The position numbers and the translations under genes are program-made. Shown piece after piece: positions 43,171-51,639 of a DNA stretch of 64,000 nt. Below the pieces are notes generated by a model. That model saw only the letters and a program-made list of their open reading frames with translations. It was not told the origin of the DNA and searched no databases. The first letter of the stretch is position 1; every line of letters starts with the position of its first letter. Origin of the DNA: Paenibacillus radicibacter (GTDB lineage Bacteria > Bacillota > Bacilli > Paenibacillales > NBRC-103111); NCBI RefSeq assembly GCF_024721995.1, contig NZ_JANQBC010000012.1, positions 62,001 to 126,000 of the forward strand. The letters run 5' to 3'.

Positions 43171-44260
43171 CAACAACCCCCAAGGTCATGAGGAGCTCGC
43201 TGAGCGGGCAGTATCGCGGATGGACAAGCATGGTAAGAAACAGGGTGTAAAGAAGAAAATTGCATGGGGGATGATCGGTTTTCTGATACTCTTAGTACTC
43301 AGTGAAATCTTCATCTTCCGCAACATGAACTTCTATGTACCAGAGAAGAAATTTATAGCCCAATTTGCAGAAATTGAACATTCCTTTCAATCCACGAATC
43401 ATGAAGCAATCAACACCGCCATATTCGGAGATTCACAGAGTATTGATGGACTTAGACCTGAGATGCTTGCGAAGGCTACAGGTATGAATCCCGAACAATT
43501 GTTTAACTTTAGTCTATCCGGTGGTAAGGCGTTCGAGATTTACCATACGTACTTGAAATACAAAGATCAGATGCCGAACTTGAAGCAAGCTATTGTCGTC
43601 GTCAATGAGCATCAGATCAATAATGCGACTCCGAAGATCGAGCAGCAGCCCATGTTCCGCTATTATGCGGGTCTAACAGATCGCTTCAAAGTGATGAACA
43701 TGGACAACTACGGTGACTTGCTCGTTGGGTACGCTCTGAAGTCGTTCGACCTGCGCAGCAGCTGGACTGGCATCTTAGATAAAGCGTTAGAGTCTCAGAA
43801 GGAAAATACGGAAGGCTCCACTCCGAAGAAGAAAATCTCATTCGACGTTCCGTTCTATCCGCTCGGTCTTGCACCTAAGCCAGATGGCGGTGGCGATCTG
43901 AGCGAGAAATGGGCTAAAGATTCTGTTGATCGCTGGATGGAATTCTATGATACGAATGGGATTCTGACCGATTCACTTGAATCGCTTGTACGCGATTTGC
44001 GTTCGCAAGGAGTGAAAGTAACGATCTTGCAGATCCCTCGTACACCACAGTTTGAGGATTATATGCGAAGTAAATATGCAGCGCAGCAACAAACCTTCCA
44101 CGAGAAGGTTCGCGCAATTGCTAACCGCAATGGAGCAGAGTTTGAGATCATCTCGGCTGAAGGCTTGGATGTGAAGGATAATTTCCGCGATGTAAACCAT
44201 TTGAACTCTCGCGGTGCGCAGTGGCTTAGCAATCTCGTTGCAGAGCATTGGCTTAAGTAA
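43145..44260 (+). CDS. Membrane-anchored SGNH/AlgJ-DltD-like acetyltransferase partner
   Basis: A 371-residue protein with a polar N-terminus, one transmembrane segment (about 42-62: IAWGMIGFLILLVLSEIFIF) and an extracytoplasmic SGNH-like domain. The nucleophile block is FGDSQSIDGL, block II is FNFSLSGGKAF, and the catalytic Asp-His are in DVNHLNSRGAQW. This is the companion of MBOAT proteins in polysaccharide O-acetylation systems. GGGGGAG lies 5 bases before ATG 43145, inside the MBOAT gene. Confidence 0.85.
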   Translation: MGLSTSNSNNNPQGHEELAERAVSRMDKHGKKQGVKKKIAWGMIGFLILLVLSEIFIFRNMNFYVPEKKFIAQFAEIEHSFQSTNHEAINTAIFGDSQSIDGLRPEMLAKATGMNPEQLFNFSLSGGKAFEIYHTYLKYKDQMPNLKQAIVVVNEHQINNATPKIEQQPMFRYYAGLTDRFKVMNMDNYGDLLVGYALKSFDLRSSWTGILDKALESQKENTEGSTPKKKISFDVPFYPLGLAPKPDGGGDLSEKWAKDSVDRWMEFYDTNGILTDSLESLVRDLRSQGVKVTILQIPRTPQFEDYMRSKYAAQQQTFHEKVRAIANRNGAEFEIISAEGLDVKDNFRDVNHLNSRGAQWLSNLVAEHWLK

Positions 44261-44278
44261 AGATATAGAGGAAGCAGA

Positions 44279-44328
44279 AGAAGCACACTTCGAAGGGACT
44301 TGTCCAATCGAGAGTGTGCTTCTTTCAT
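44279..44328 (+). terminator. Intrinsic terminator of the MBOAT-SGNH operon
   Basis: AGAAGCACACTT pairs with a downstream GAGTGTGCTTCT (one mismatch) and is followed by TTC-rich sequence. The loop is about 20 bases. Confidence 0.7.
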
Positions 44329-44379
44329 ATGGGGCTTACTTATATTGTAATTTGATTGTAAGAAGGATTCTCTAAATTA

Positions 44380-44772
44380 CTAAGTTAAGAACTCGATCAA
44401 TTGTTGTTTCTTTTGTTGATTTCGCTCATGAGCAACTTCAAGGCGCTTCACAGCCTCATTCGTCTCAAGAACAGCTTGTGAAACTTGATCTAAACTAACT
44501 TTCATCGATCGTTGTTCATCTTTGATTACTTTGATATCCTCTTTCATCGATGTGATATCTTCTTTCATCACCTGCTGTTCAGCTTTGATCGACTGGATAT
44601 CCTCTTTCATTACCTGTTGCTCAGCTTTAATCGCCACGATGTCTTCCTTGATCGTTACGATATCTTCTTTCACCGATCTGATGTCATCTTTCATCGAAGC
44701 AATATCTTCTCTGATCGGTTTCAACGCATCTTGAACAACTTCTTGTAGCATTTCCTTTAACTCGTTATTCAC
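44380..44772 (-). CDS. Heptad-repeat coiled-coil protein, SOS-box controlled
   Basis: No known family was recognised with confidence. The 130-residue product is almost wholly coiled coil. A run of seven-residue units of the form (M/I)KEDIxxI spans about residues 25-95 (KEDIVTIKEDIVAIK, VMKEDIQSIKAEQQ), followed by a basic C-terminal helix. It is predicted soluble and elongated, likely oligomeric. GTG 44772 is used as start. AGGAGG lies 10 bases upstream, whereas the longer frame's ATG at 44820 falls upstream of the predicted transcription start. A near-perfect LexA box lies over its promoter, so induction by DNA damage is a testable inference. Confidence 0.72.
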   Translation of the reverse strand: MNNELKEMLQEVVQDALKPIREDIASMKDDIRSVKEDIVTIKEDIVAIKAEQQVMKEDIQSIKAEQQVMKEDITSMKEDIKVIKDEQRSMKVSLDQVSQAVLETNEAVKRLEVAHERNQQKKQQLIEFLT

Positions 44773-44808
44773 GCCATACCCACCTCCTATATGTACATCT
44801 TCTTGTCC

Positions 44809-44836
44809 ATTATAACACAAACGTTTGTTCTGTATA
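44809..44836 (-). promoter_or_regulatory. Promoter of the coiled-coil gene
   Basis: A perfect -10 TATAAT (44809-44814) with a weak -35 TATACA (44831-44836), spacer 16, on the minus strand. Confidence 0.6.
44818..44831 (-). promoter_or_regulatory. LexA/DinR (SOS) box
   Basis: The minus strand reads AGAACAAACGTTTG, 13 of 14 positions of the Bacillus SOS box CGAACRNRYGTTYG. It lies between the -10 and -35 elements, where LexA would block transcription. Confidence 0.75.
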
Positions 44837-44928
44837 TTGAAATCATTCCCATAATATTATTTAACTAATCTATTTTCCAATCCTTATTATGATCTATTAT
44901 AAACCAAATCCAACCCTATTTTTACATG

Positions 44929-44961
44929 CAAAAAAGCCCGAGAACGAATGTCTCAGGCTTA
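44929..44961 (-). terminator. Intrinsic terminator of metK
   Basis: AAGCCTGAGA/TCTCGGGCTT, one mismatch, with T6 on the minus strand, 12 bases after the stop. Confidence 0.9.
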
Positions 44962-44972
44962 TTAATGATATC

Positions 44973-46178
44973 CTATTGAAGAGCGTCAGCTTTAAGCGCA
45001 TCTGCTTTGTCTGTACGTTCCCATGGAAGATCCACGTCTGTACGTCCAAAGTGACCATATGCAGCTGTTTGCTTATAGATCGGGCGACGCAAGTCAAGCT
45101 CACGAATAATGCCCGCTGGGCGCAAGTCAAAGTGTTTGTAGATTAGCTCAACCAATTTGTCTTCGCTAACTTTTGCTGTACCGAATGTATCAACAGAAAT
45201 CGATACCGGTCTAGCAACACCAATCGCGTAAGCAAGTTGTACTTCACAACGATCAGCAAGGCCTGCAGCTACGATGTTCTTCGCTACATAACGAGCAGCG
45301 TAAGCACCAGAGCGGTCAACCTTCGTTGGATCTTTACCGGAGAATGCGCCACCACCGTGACGAGCATATCCACCGTAAGTATCAACGATAATCTTACGTC
45401 CAGTTAAACCAGCATCCCCTTGAGGACCACCGATTACGAAACGTCCAGTTGGGTTAATGAAATACTTCGTATTCTCATCCAAGAATTTCGCAGGAACGAT
45501 TGGATTAATAACGTGTTCCTTGATATCCTTCTGGATTTGTTCCAATGTGATTTCTTCCGCATGCTGTGTGGACACAACAATTGTATCTACACGTACTGGC
45601 ACATCGCCTTCATACTCAACAGAAACTTGAGTCTTACCATCAGGACGTAGGTATGGAAGTGTTCCATTCTTACGAACTTCAGCCAAGCGGCGTGCTAGTT
45701 GATGGGACATGGAAATTGGAAGTGGCATTAGTTCGGGCGTTTCATTTACTGCATAGCCGAACATTAAGCCTTGGTCACCTGCACCAATCGCTTCGATCTC
45801 AGCGTCAGACATGTTGCCTTCTCTAGCTTCAAGAGCTTGGTTAACACCCTGTGCAATGTCTGGTGATTGCTCGTTAAGCGATACCAATACCGCACAAGTC
45901 TTATAGTCAAAGCCAAACTTCGCTCGTGTATAGCCAATATCCTTAATCGTATCTCTAACGATAGATTGAATATCCACATATTCCGATTGGGATGTGATTT
46001 CTCCGATTACCAGTACTAAGCCTGTTGCTACAGAGACTTCACACGCAACACGAGCATTCGGGTCATTCTTAAGAAAAGCATCAAGTACAGAATCAGAGAT
46101 TTGATCACAAATTTTATCCGGATGTCCTTCAGTTACAGACTCGGATGTAAATAAACGTCGACCGCGTTCAAGCGTCAT
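44973..46178 (-). CDS. metK: S-adenosylmethionine synthetase
   Basis: MetK makes SAM from methionine and ATP. The 401-residue protein carries [21 protein letters not shown], the [12 protein letters not shown] signature and [15 protein letters not shown]. The start is set at ATG 46178 ([15 protein letters not shown]) with GGGGAGG 9 bases upstream; the frame upstream to 46271 is not family-like. It is a single-gene unit with its own promoter, a leader hairpin and a terminator. No S-box riboswitch was found in the leader, although other SAM-related genes in Bacillota often have one. Confidence 0.97.
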   Translation of the reverse strand: MTLERGRRLFTSESVTEGHPDKICDQISDSVLDAFLKNDPNARVACEVSVATGLVLVIGEITSQSEYVDIQSIVRDTIKDIGYTRAKFGFDYKTCAVLVSLNEQSPDIAQGVNQALEAREGNMSDAEIEAIGAGDQGLMFGYAVNETPELMPLPISMSHQLARRLAEVRKNGTLPYLRPDGKTQVSVEYEGDVPVRVDTIVVSTQHAEEITLEQIQKDIKEHVINPIVPAKFLDENTKYFINPTGRFVIGGPQGDAGLTGRKIIVDTYGGYARHGGGAFSGKDPTKVDRSGAYAARYVAKNIVAAGLADRCEVQLAYAIGVARPVSISVDTFGTAKVSEDKLVELIYKHFDLRPAGIIRELDLRRPIYKQTAAYGHFGRTDVDLPWERTDKADALKADALQ

Positions 46179-46222
46179 TAGTATCGACCTCCCCAGATCA
46201 AGTATAGTATATGCAAAAAGAC

Positions 46223-46255
46223 AAAAAATGAACCTTTTCCGATCGGAAAAGGTTA
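46223..46255 (-). terminator. Terminator-like hairpin in the metK leader (candidate attenuator)
   Basis: A 24-bp perfect palindrome (46232-46255, arms AACCTTTTCC and GGAAAAGGTT around GATC) is followed by CATTTTTTG on the minus strand. It lies between the metK promoter and its ribosome site. Confidence 0.65.
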
Positions 46256-46277
46256 CAGGTATGACCTTCAAGAAAAC

Positions 46278-46306
46278 ATATTACGTGATTTGTCGATCTC
46301 TGTCAA
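46278..46306 (-). promoter_or_regulatory. Sigma-A promoter of metK
   Basis: A perfect -35 TTGACA (46301-46306), 17 bases and -10 TAATAT (46278-46283) on the minus strand. The transcription start would be about 15 bases before the hairpin. Confidence 0.7.
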
Positions 46307-46398
46307 TGTAATAAATTCTGAAAATGATGTCAATTATTTGGCATAGCCTAAACCCTGACCACGTCTGGGAAAGTCCTTACTTTATGACGCTGTATTTC

Positions 46399-46674
46399 TT
46401 AAAGAGTAAATAACGTATCTTCTGCCTGCTGGATCAAGCGCTTCGTGATAGATCCACCAATGTACCCCATGTCACGTGAGGAATAGTTACCCCAGTAGCT
46501 CTTACCACTTACTGCACCACCACTTGGAGCAGCTCCAAGCTCGGAAGCAAATTCAGAATGAACATCACCAAGTCCTGCTCCACCACCGTACAAGCCCATC
46601 TCCGCTGCGAACTCATGCTTCATTGCGTGCAATGCCTTCTGACACCCAGGTACCAATTGTCGATTTCTAGCCAT
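46399..46674 (-). CDS. Alpha/beta-type small acid-soluble spore protein
   Basis: SASPs coat and protect spore DNA. The 91-residue protein has KHEFAAEMGL, the GPR protease site region SEFASELG, and the conserved C-terminal GGSITKRLIQQAE. A Gly-rich insert in the middle makes it longer than the usual 60-75 residues. GGAGG lies 10 bases before ATG 46674. Upstream, CATAATA at 46709-46715 fits the forespore sigma -10 (CATAMTA), but no matching -35 was seen. It shows that the organism sporulates. Confidence 0.92.
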   Translation of the reverse strand: MARNRQLVPGCQKALHAMKHEFAAEMGLYGGGAGLGDVHSEFASELGAAPSGGAVSGKSYWGNYSSRDMGYIGGSITKRLIQQAEDTLFTL

Positions 46675-46788
46675 AATTGTAATGCCTCCTTCATAGATGA
46701 ATTACATTTATTATGGCTAGTTCCGATCTTCTCACCCGAATAACAATCTGTTAATACGGGTAAAATTTATGTGACTAAGACATAAAGA

Positions 46789-46859
46789 TGCCCAATATCT
46801 AGTTCATCCTGATGTCTTTACCATGTAAGTTCATCCGTGCATGATCAATATATTGGGCA
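46789..46859 (-). repeat. Inverted repeat after the secreted-protein gene
   Basis: TGCCCAATAT (46789-46798) and ATATTGGGCA (46850-46859) are perfect 10-bp complements around a 51-base interior. It lies 40 bases after the stop at 46900 and may be a terminator with a large loop or an operator. Confidence 0.5.
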
Positions 46860-46899
46860 ATACTATATGTAGATTATATATGTAGTTATAAGACCAAGC

Positions 46900-47397
46900 T
46901 TACTTTATCGTGTAGCCACCACGTACCATAATGAAGATATCGCCAGTATTCTTCGCATCTGGCTTCACACCACGTCCATCACGTGGGAAGACAAGCAAGT
47001 GATTCAGCTCTACAGGAGCCCCAGGGTTCAAGTCCTTGCCACTAGTCACATCTGGAATACTCTCTCCATCCGTACTCACCGCAACAAGCTTACCACGACG
47101 CACAATCACCTCAGCGCCAGCCTTTGCAAGCAAAGTCTGTCCAGCTTTCAATTGTACGACTTTAAGTTCTGTAGATCCTCCACCAGTTGATGTCGAATCT
47201 CCTGCAGTATTATTACCTCCTCCACCTGCTAGAGCTTTGGTTACTTCGTCCTTCACTGCCTTCTGTACATTCTGGTCAAAATAGCTCTTCGTAATCATCG
47301 GATCGTCAACAGAACCAGGAACTGGTGCGTTCGCGTTGGCTGTTGATACAAAGGATAGCGATGAAACAAGAGCTAAGGTTGCTATGTATTTTTTCAT
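46900..47397 (-). CDS. Secreted protein of unknown function
   Basis: A 165-residue exported protein with signal peptide MKKYIATLALVSSLSFVSTANA. A short charged region (SYFDQNVQKAVKDEVTKAL), a Gly/Ser/Thr-rich linker and a compact beta domain of about 95 residues follow (LKAGQTLLAKAGAEVIVRRG, LNHLLVFPRDGRG, IFIMVRGGYTIK). The family is not recognised by name. It lies directly downstream of the S-layer protein gene on the same strand, separated by a strong terminator, so it is probably expressed separately. The beta domain lacks known enzymatic motifs. Confidence 0.8.
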   Translation of the reverse strand: MKKYIATLALVSSLSFVSTANANAPVPGSVDDPMITKSYFDQNVQKAVKDEVTKALAGGGGNNTAGDSTSTGGGSTELKVVQLKAGQTLLAKAGAEVIVRRGKLVAVSTDGESIPDVTSGKDLNPGAPVELNHLLVFPRDGRGVKPDAKNTGDIFIMVRGGYTIK

Positions 47398-47470
47398 GGG
47401 TCACCTCGGTTGTTAGGATAAGGTAATTGTAATGGAGATTTGGGGATTGGTCAAAGAATCAAAACCCAAA

Positions 47471-47515
47471 AATAAAAAAGTGCAGTTAATCTCTATAAGA
47501 GATTACTGCACTTTC
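47471..47515 (-). terminator. Intrinsic terminator of the S-layer protein gene
   Basis: AAAGTGCAGTAATCTCT pairs with a downstream AGAGATTAACTGCACTTT (one bulge) and runs into TTTTATTTTT on the minus strand. Confidence 0.93.
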
Positions 47516-47546
47516 CTACATACTGATCTAAATATTAGTTACAGTA

Positions 47547-50500
47547 TTATAATTTAACGTTAGTAGCATCTAAAAGAACTACGTATGAATCTGATGCAAG
47601 ACCGTTTCCAGCATCCTTAATTCTAATTTCAAAATTAAGGCCACTAGTAGCATTAACTTCTTGTGCTGTTACACCAGTAAGTGTAGTCCAAGTATAGTCA
47701 ACGTTTGGAACTTGAACTGTAGGCACTTGGCGATACTCATATACAACATTAGCAGTTAATCCAGTGATATTAGTAGTACCTACAGCAGTACCTTGTGCCA
47801 ATGTAACAGAAGGAGCTGCTGCTAATTTAATATCAGTTAGAGATACAGTGTGTGTACCAATTGCGTTAGCTGGTTTACCATTTGTTTCTGCTTTTACTTT
47901 GTACTCGATAACAGTACCTGGCGCTACATTTAGTACCAATGCTGCTGGTACTTCGATCCAAGCACCACCATTTACACGGTAAACATCTGTTCCAGCTGTT
48001 AAACCAGTAATAGTAGTTGCACCTACAGTTGCTCCCTTAGCGAAACTTGCTGTTGGAGCAGCGACTGCTTTGATGTCAGTAGCTTTAACAGTGAAAACTT
48101 TTGGAGTGCTTCCAGGTGTAGTACCTACTGGTGCATAACGAACTTCAAGTGTATCACCAATGTTTGCAGGAACATCTACAGAAGTTGTAGTAATAGTAGT
48201 CCAACCATTAGCATCATAGTTCAAACGGTATTCCATTGCTGTAGTTACACCATTGATTTTTACCTGACCAGCAGTAGTACCTTGTGCCAATGTAGGTGAT
48301 GTTGGTGCAACTGGTACAGATACATACTCAAGATTTGTTTCGTATGTGCTTGATTCAGCAGCTTTATTACCTGCTAAGTCAGCAATGTATCCAGCGTTAG
48401 CTTTAACTTTTACAGAGTATTCTTTCGCACCAGAAACAGCATCATTTACAGTAATTGCAATTGTATTACCAGTTACTACTGCTGTGTCTAGTTGAGTTGT
48501 AGGAACAACTCCACCACCATTCAATCTTGTTACAACTAGATCCTCTTTGTAGAAAGATCCAATACCAGAACGAAGGTTTTCGCTGAATGTTAAGTAGATA
48601 ACATTACCGGAGTTTGCTAATTTTCCATCCGGAGTCGTTACTCTTACTTCTGGTTTTACTGCATCAAAGATATCAGCAGTGATTGCTACACCGCTACCAA
48701 TTTGATTACCAGTAGTTGTTGTAATTGCATTGTTAGCTTTTACAACAAGCGCATTAGCTGCAACATAAGTTGAATTGGAATCATTAAGTTTCAATGTAAC
48801 TACGTTACCATCAACTTCAGTACCTACGATGTCACGACCAGCAACTGTGAAGTCGGAAGCACGAACAACACCAATAGGTTGGTTGAATTTAACTTTAATT
48901 AAGTTCTTCTCAGTCAATACTGCATGGCTGTTACCGTACTTGGAAGTGTCATATGCTGCAAGACCAGCATTAACTTGTGCTAATGCGATTCCTACACCTT
49001 GACCTTGAAGTGGGTTACCAGCAGCATCTCTTACACCTACAACTTGGATTTCACTTACGGAACCTGCAACACCATTAGCAGTGAAGGTTACTTTCATGTC
49101 TCCAATGTATTGTGGAAGAATGATGCGAACTGCTTTACCGTCTTGAACTGGAGTAACTTCTGTTCCTTCAGGCAAGTTTTTGAATCCACCGTTGTACTTA
49201 ATTAGGTAGTTACGGGAATCGTTAATTGTAGCTAGATCCATTTTCTTACCATAGTTGATGTAGATTGTTCTTTCAGCACTATTAGCAGAAACGCTACCAG
49301 TACCAATTGTTGGAGCAGCCTCATCAGCTAATTTAATGCTTGTTTCATAATCTAACATCATGTTTTTAAGAGCAGTTTTGTCTTGAACGCCAGATACTTT
49401 AATTGTGTTTGTACCTGCTGTCAAGTCTTCGAACAACTCAACTTCAAACACTTTGTAAGAATAATCACCTGCAGCGCGTGTTACTGAGCGAATTGAAAGA
49501 ACGTCACCATCGCTGTTTTTCACTGTGAAGAACTTCTTATCAGCAGCATCAACTGGCTTGCTGAATTTAACAGTGATTTTCTTAGGTGCAGCTGTGCTAG
49601 CTTTAACGTCAACAACCTCAGGACGCACTTTATCAACTTCTGCATTTACTTTAACTTGAGTTTCAGTAATTGCATTACCGGAGTAGTCTTTAACGCCTTC
49701 TACGAATAGGATTGTTTCAAATCCTGGTAGTGGGTTAGCAGTAAAGTCAAACTCATATTTGTTAGCAGCGATCTTTCTAACAAGACCTGCTTTCTTCTTG
49801 GAATCACCATTCTTCCAGTATACGTTGGAAGCTGCAACTGTTGTGGAATCCACTTCTTCACTGAAAGTTACTACTGCTCTTTCAAGAGTTGCATCAACAT
49901 TAGTTACTGTTGGAGCTGTTTTATCTTCAACTACTTCGAATTTGTGCTCTGTGCTCAAAGATTTCAAACCGAAGAAATCAACAACACCAGATACAGTAAT
50001 AGTGTGTTCACCAACTGTTAGGGAACCATCATATGGAGTCAAGATGATTTCACGAGTGCCTTCACCACTTGGTGCGCCATAGAAAGTTTTACCATCAATT
50101 TTGAAGCTACCTACTGGAGCTTTTTCAACTGGCTCAGAGAACACAACTTTTAGAGCTTTTGTTCCCAAGTTTTTAACTTCTACAACAGTTGGCAATGTGT
50201 TGTCAATTGGTGTGAAAGCAACATTCTTAGTTTCTACAATGTTATTACCTGCTTTAATATTGCTAACGGACAATTTGTTTGCCGTTTGGTTGGATAGTCT
50301 ACCTTCAACTGTCAATCTTACTGATGTTCCATCAGCATTCAATTCAGCAGAGTATACTTTACCAGAAGACAAGGAATAGTTATCTTTGTTTTCTGCACTT
50401 GCTTGATCTACTTTACCGTTGAATTTAACTTCAACTTCTTTTAAGTTTTCAGCAGTTACTGCTTCAACTTTAGTAGCTTGGCTCTTAGCTGCGATTGCTG

Positions 50501-51188
50501 CTTGAGTAGCTGCAACACCTTTAGCTAGTTCGTAACGAGTAGCTTTATCAGTACCACCAAAAGTACCATCTGCTTTAGCTACCAACAATTTGTATTTAAC
50601 AGCTGTAGCTACATAACCTTGAGCCCAGTCGGATACAGTTTTGTCAGTTCCTTTAGCGCCTTCAGCTTCTTTCTTAGCGTCTGCACCAAGTGCACCAACC
50701 AAGAATACTGCCAAGTGCTCTTTGCTAACTTCGTCAGCAGGTGAGAACGTATTAGGAGTTGTTCCATTACCATTCGCAACTTTTGCTTTGTAAGCTGCTT
50801 CTATGTAAGGAAGTTCTGGAGCATCTTCTTTAACGTCTGCAAAAGAGCTAGTCTTAGCATCAGCAGTCAATTTCAATGCTTTGGAGATTGCTACTGCGAA
50901 CTCGGAACGCTTCATGTTGTCGTCAACGCCGAATTTGCCATCGCCTTTACCTAAGAAGATACCGTCTTTGATCAATTGATCGAAGATTGCTTTGTCAGCT
51001 GCGGACAATTTGGACAGATCAGAGAAATCTGCGCTAGTCGCTGCAAGAGCTGCTGTAGAGAATGCGGATAATGCCATAGTAGTTGAAAGAATTACGGATA
51101 AACTTTTTTTCATAACCTTTTTTTCTCCTCCTTGAGTTGCGTTTAAATTTAATTTTTTATTGGAATTATGAGAGCTCGTAGTACTCAT
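47547..51188 (-). CDS. S-layer protein with three N-terminal SLH domains
   Basis: The presumed surface-array protein. The mature protein begins after signal peptide MKKSLSVILSTTMALSAFSTAALA. SLH domains cover about residues 50-235 of the longest frame (DQLIKDGIFLGKGDGKFG, RSEFAVAISKAL; YIEAAYKAKVANG; ATAVKYKLLVAKADGTFGG, TRYELAKGVA). A very long array of Ig-like/Big_5 beta domains follows (repeated VTFSEEVD, VKFSKPVD, ITVSGVxDxxG), ending in three TAGT-type repeats. Two starts are possible: ATG 51188 with AAAGGGGGTGA 8 bases upstream, or ATG 51113 with AAGGAGG 13 bases upstream at the signal peptide. Both are in frame. Confidence 0.93.
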   Translation of the reverse strand: MSTTSSHNSNKKLNLNATQGGEKKVMKKSLSVILSTTMALSAFSTAALAATSADFSDLSKLSAADKAIFDQLIKDGIFLGKGDGKFGVDDNMKRSEFAVAISKALKLTADAKTSSFADVKEDAPELPYIEAAYKAKVANGNGTTPNTFSPADEVSKEHLAVFLVGALGADAKKEAEGAKGTDKTVSDWAQGYVATAVKYKLLVAKADGTFGGTDKATRYELAKGVAATQAAIAAKSQATKVEAVTAENLKEVEVKFNGKVDQASAENKDNYSLSSGKVYSAELNADGTSVRLTVEGRLSNQTANKLSVSNIKAGNNIVETKNVAFTPIDNTLPTVVEVKNLGTKALKVVFSEPVEKAPVGSFKIDGKTFYGAPSGEGTREIILTPYDGSLTVGEHTITVSGVVDFFGLKSLSTEHKFEVVEDKTAPTVTNVDATLERAVVTFSEEVDSTTVAASNVYWKNGDSKKKAGLVRKIAANKYEFDFTANPLPGFETILFVEGVKDYSGNAITETQVKVNAEVDKVRPEVVDVKASTAAPKKITVKFSKPVDAADKKFFTVKNSDGDVLSIRSVTRAAGDYSYKVFEVELFEDLTAGTNTIKVSGVQDKTALKNMMLDYETSIKLADEAAPTIGTGSVSANSAERTIYINYGKKMDLATINDSRNYLIKYNGGFKNLPEGTEVTPVQDGKAVRIILPQYIGDMKVTFTANGVAGSVSEIQVVGVRDAAGNPLQGQGVGIALAQVNAGLAAYDTSKYGNSHAVLTEKNLIKVKFNQPIGVVRASDFTVAGRDIVGTEVDGNVVTLKLNDSNSTYVAANALVVKANNAITTTTGNQIGSGVAITADIFDAVKPEVRVTTPDGKLANSGNVIYLTFSENLRSGIGSFYKEDLVVTRLNGGGVVPTTQLDTAVVTGNTIAITVNDAVSGAKEYSVKVKANAGYIADLAGNKAAESSTYETNLEYVSVPVAPTSPTLAQGTTAGQVKINGVTTAMEYRLNYDANGWTTITTTSVDVPANIGDTLEVRYAPVGTTPGSTPKVFTVKATDIKAVAAPTASFAKGATVGATTITGLTAGTDVYRVNGGAWIEVPAALVLNVAPGTVIEYKVKAETNGKPANAIGTHTVSLTDIKLAAAPSVTLAQGTAVGTTNITGLTANVVYEYRQVPTVQVPNVDYTWTTLTGVTAQEVNATSGLNFEIRIKDAGNGLASDSYVVLLDATNVKL

Positions 51189-51595
51189 TGTCGATTCACC
51201 CCCTTTCCAGAGTAAGAGCGTTTAATTATATACACTAATATTCATGTGTGGTTAACACCACCAAGAATCTAGTAACCAAATAGATAGAAAAGTAGACACG
51301 GATGGTGTCACCTTACACATTATACAACGCCTACATACTGACGTAAAGTACATAATTGTGAAATCATGCCAATTTACGCGATTATGAAGCTATTTTCCTT
51401 ATGTTTTTTTCATGTATGTTATCTTAAACGCAAGTTTTCCGTAAAAGTTGCGCGATCATGAAAAAAAGTTTTTTCGCCAAATTTCTATGTATGTAGTGTC
51501 ATATTATGTAATCTATTGATACCTATGCCCTAAGTATACAAGTCTTGGGCATAAACGTCATTATCAAAGTTTTTCCAATTTGAAAAGATTTACAA
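51189..51595 (-). promoter_or_regulatory. Long leader and promoter region of the S-layer gene
   Basis: There is no gene in this 400-base stretch. A promoter with -35 TTTACG (51342-51347), 17 bases and a perfect -10 TATAAT (51319-51324) gives a leader of about 125 bases. Short palindromes include GTGGTTAACACCAC (near 51248), GAAAAAAAGTTTTTTC (near 51460) and a bulged TATGCCCTAAG/CTTGGGCATA hairpin (51526-51554). Long structured leaders are common for highly expressed S-layer genes. Confidence 0.65.
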
Positions 51596-51597
51596 TG

Positions 51598-51627
51598 AAA
51601 AGTGCGGTTTGGTTAGAACCGCACTTT
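51598..51627 (-). terminator. Intrinsic terminator of the second SLH protein gene
   Basis: AAAGTGCGGTT/AACCGCACTTT around a short loop, then TTCATT on the minus strand, 13 bases after the stop. The T-run is short. Confidence 0.75.
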
Positions 51628-51639
51628 GTGGATCTTCAA

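Noticed and set aside
44773-44820. Upstream extension of the coiled-coil gene to ATG 44820
   Set aside because: That ATG lies upstream of the predicted transcription start and overlaps the promoter region.
46179-46310. S-box (SAM-I) riboswitch upstream of metK
   Set aside because: The conserved S-box core was not found, and the leader from the predicted start is too short.
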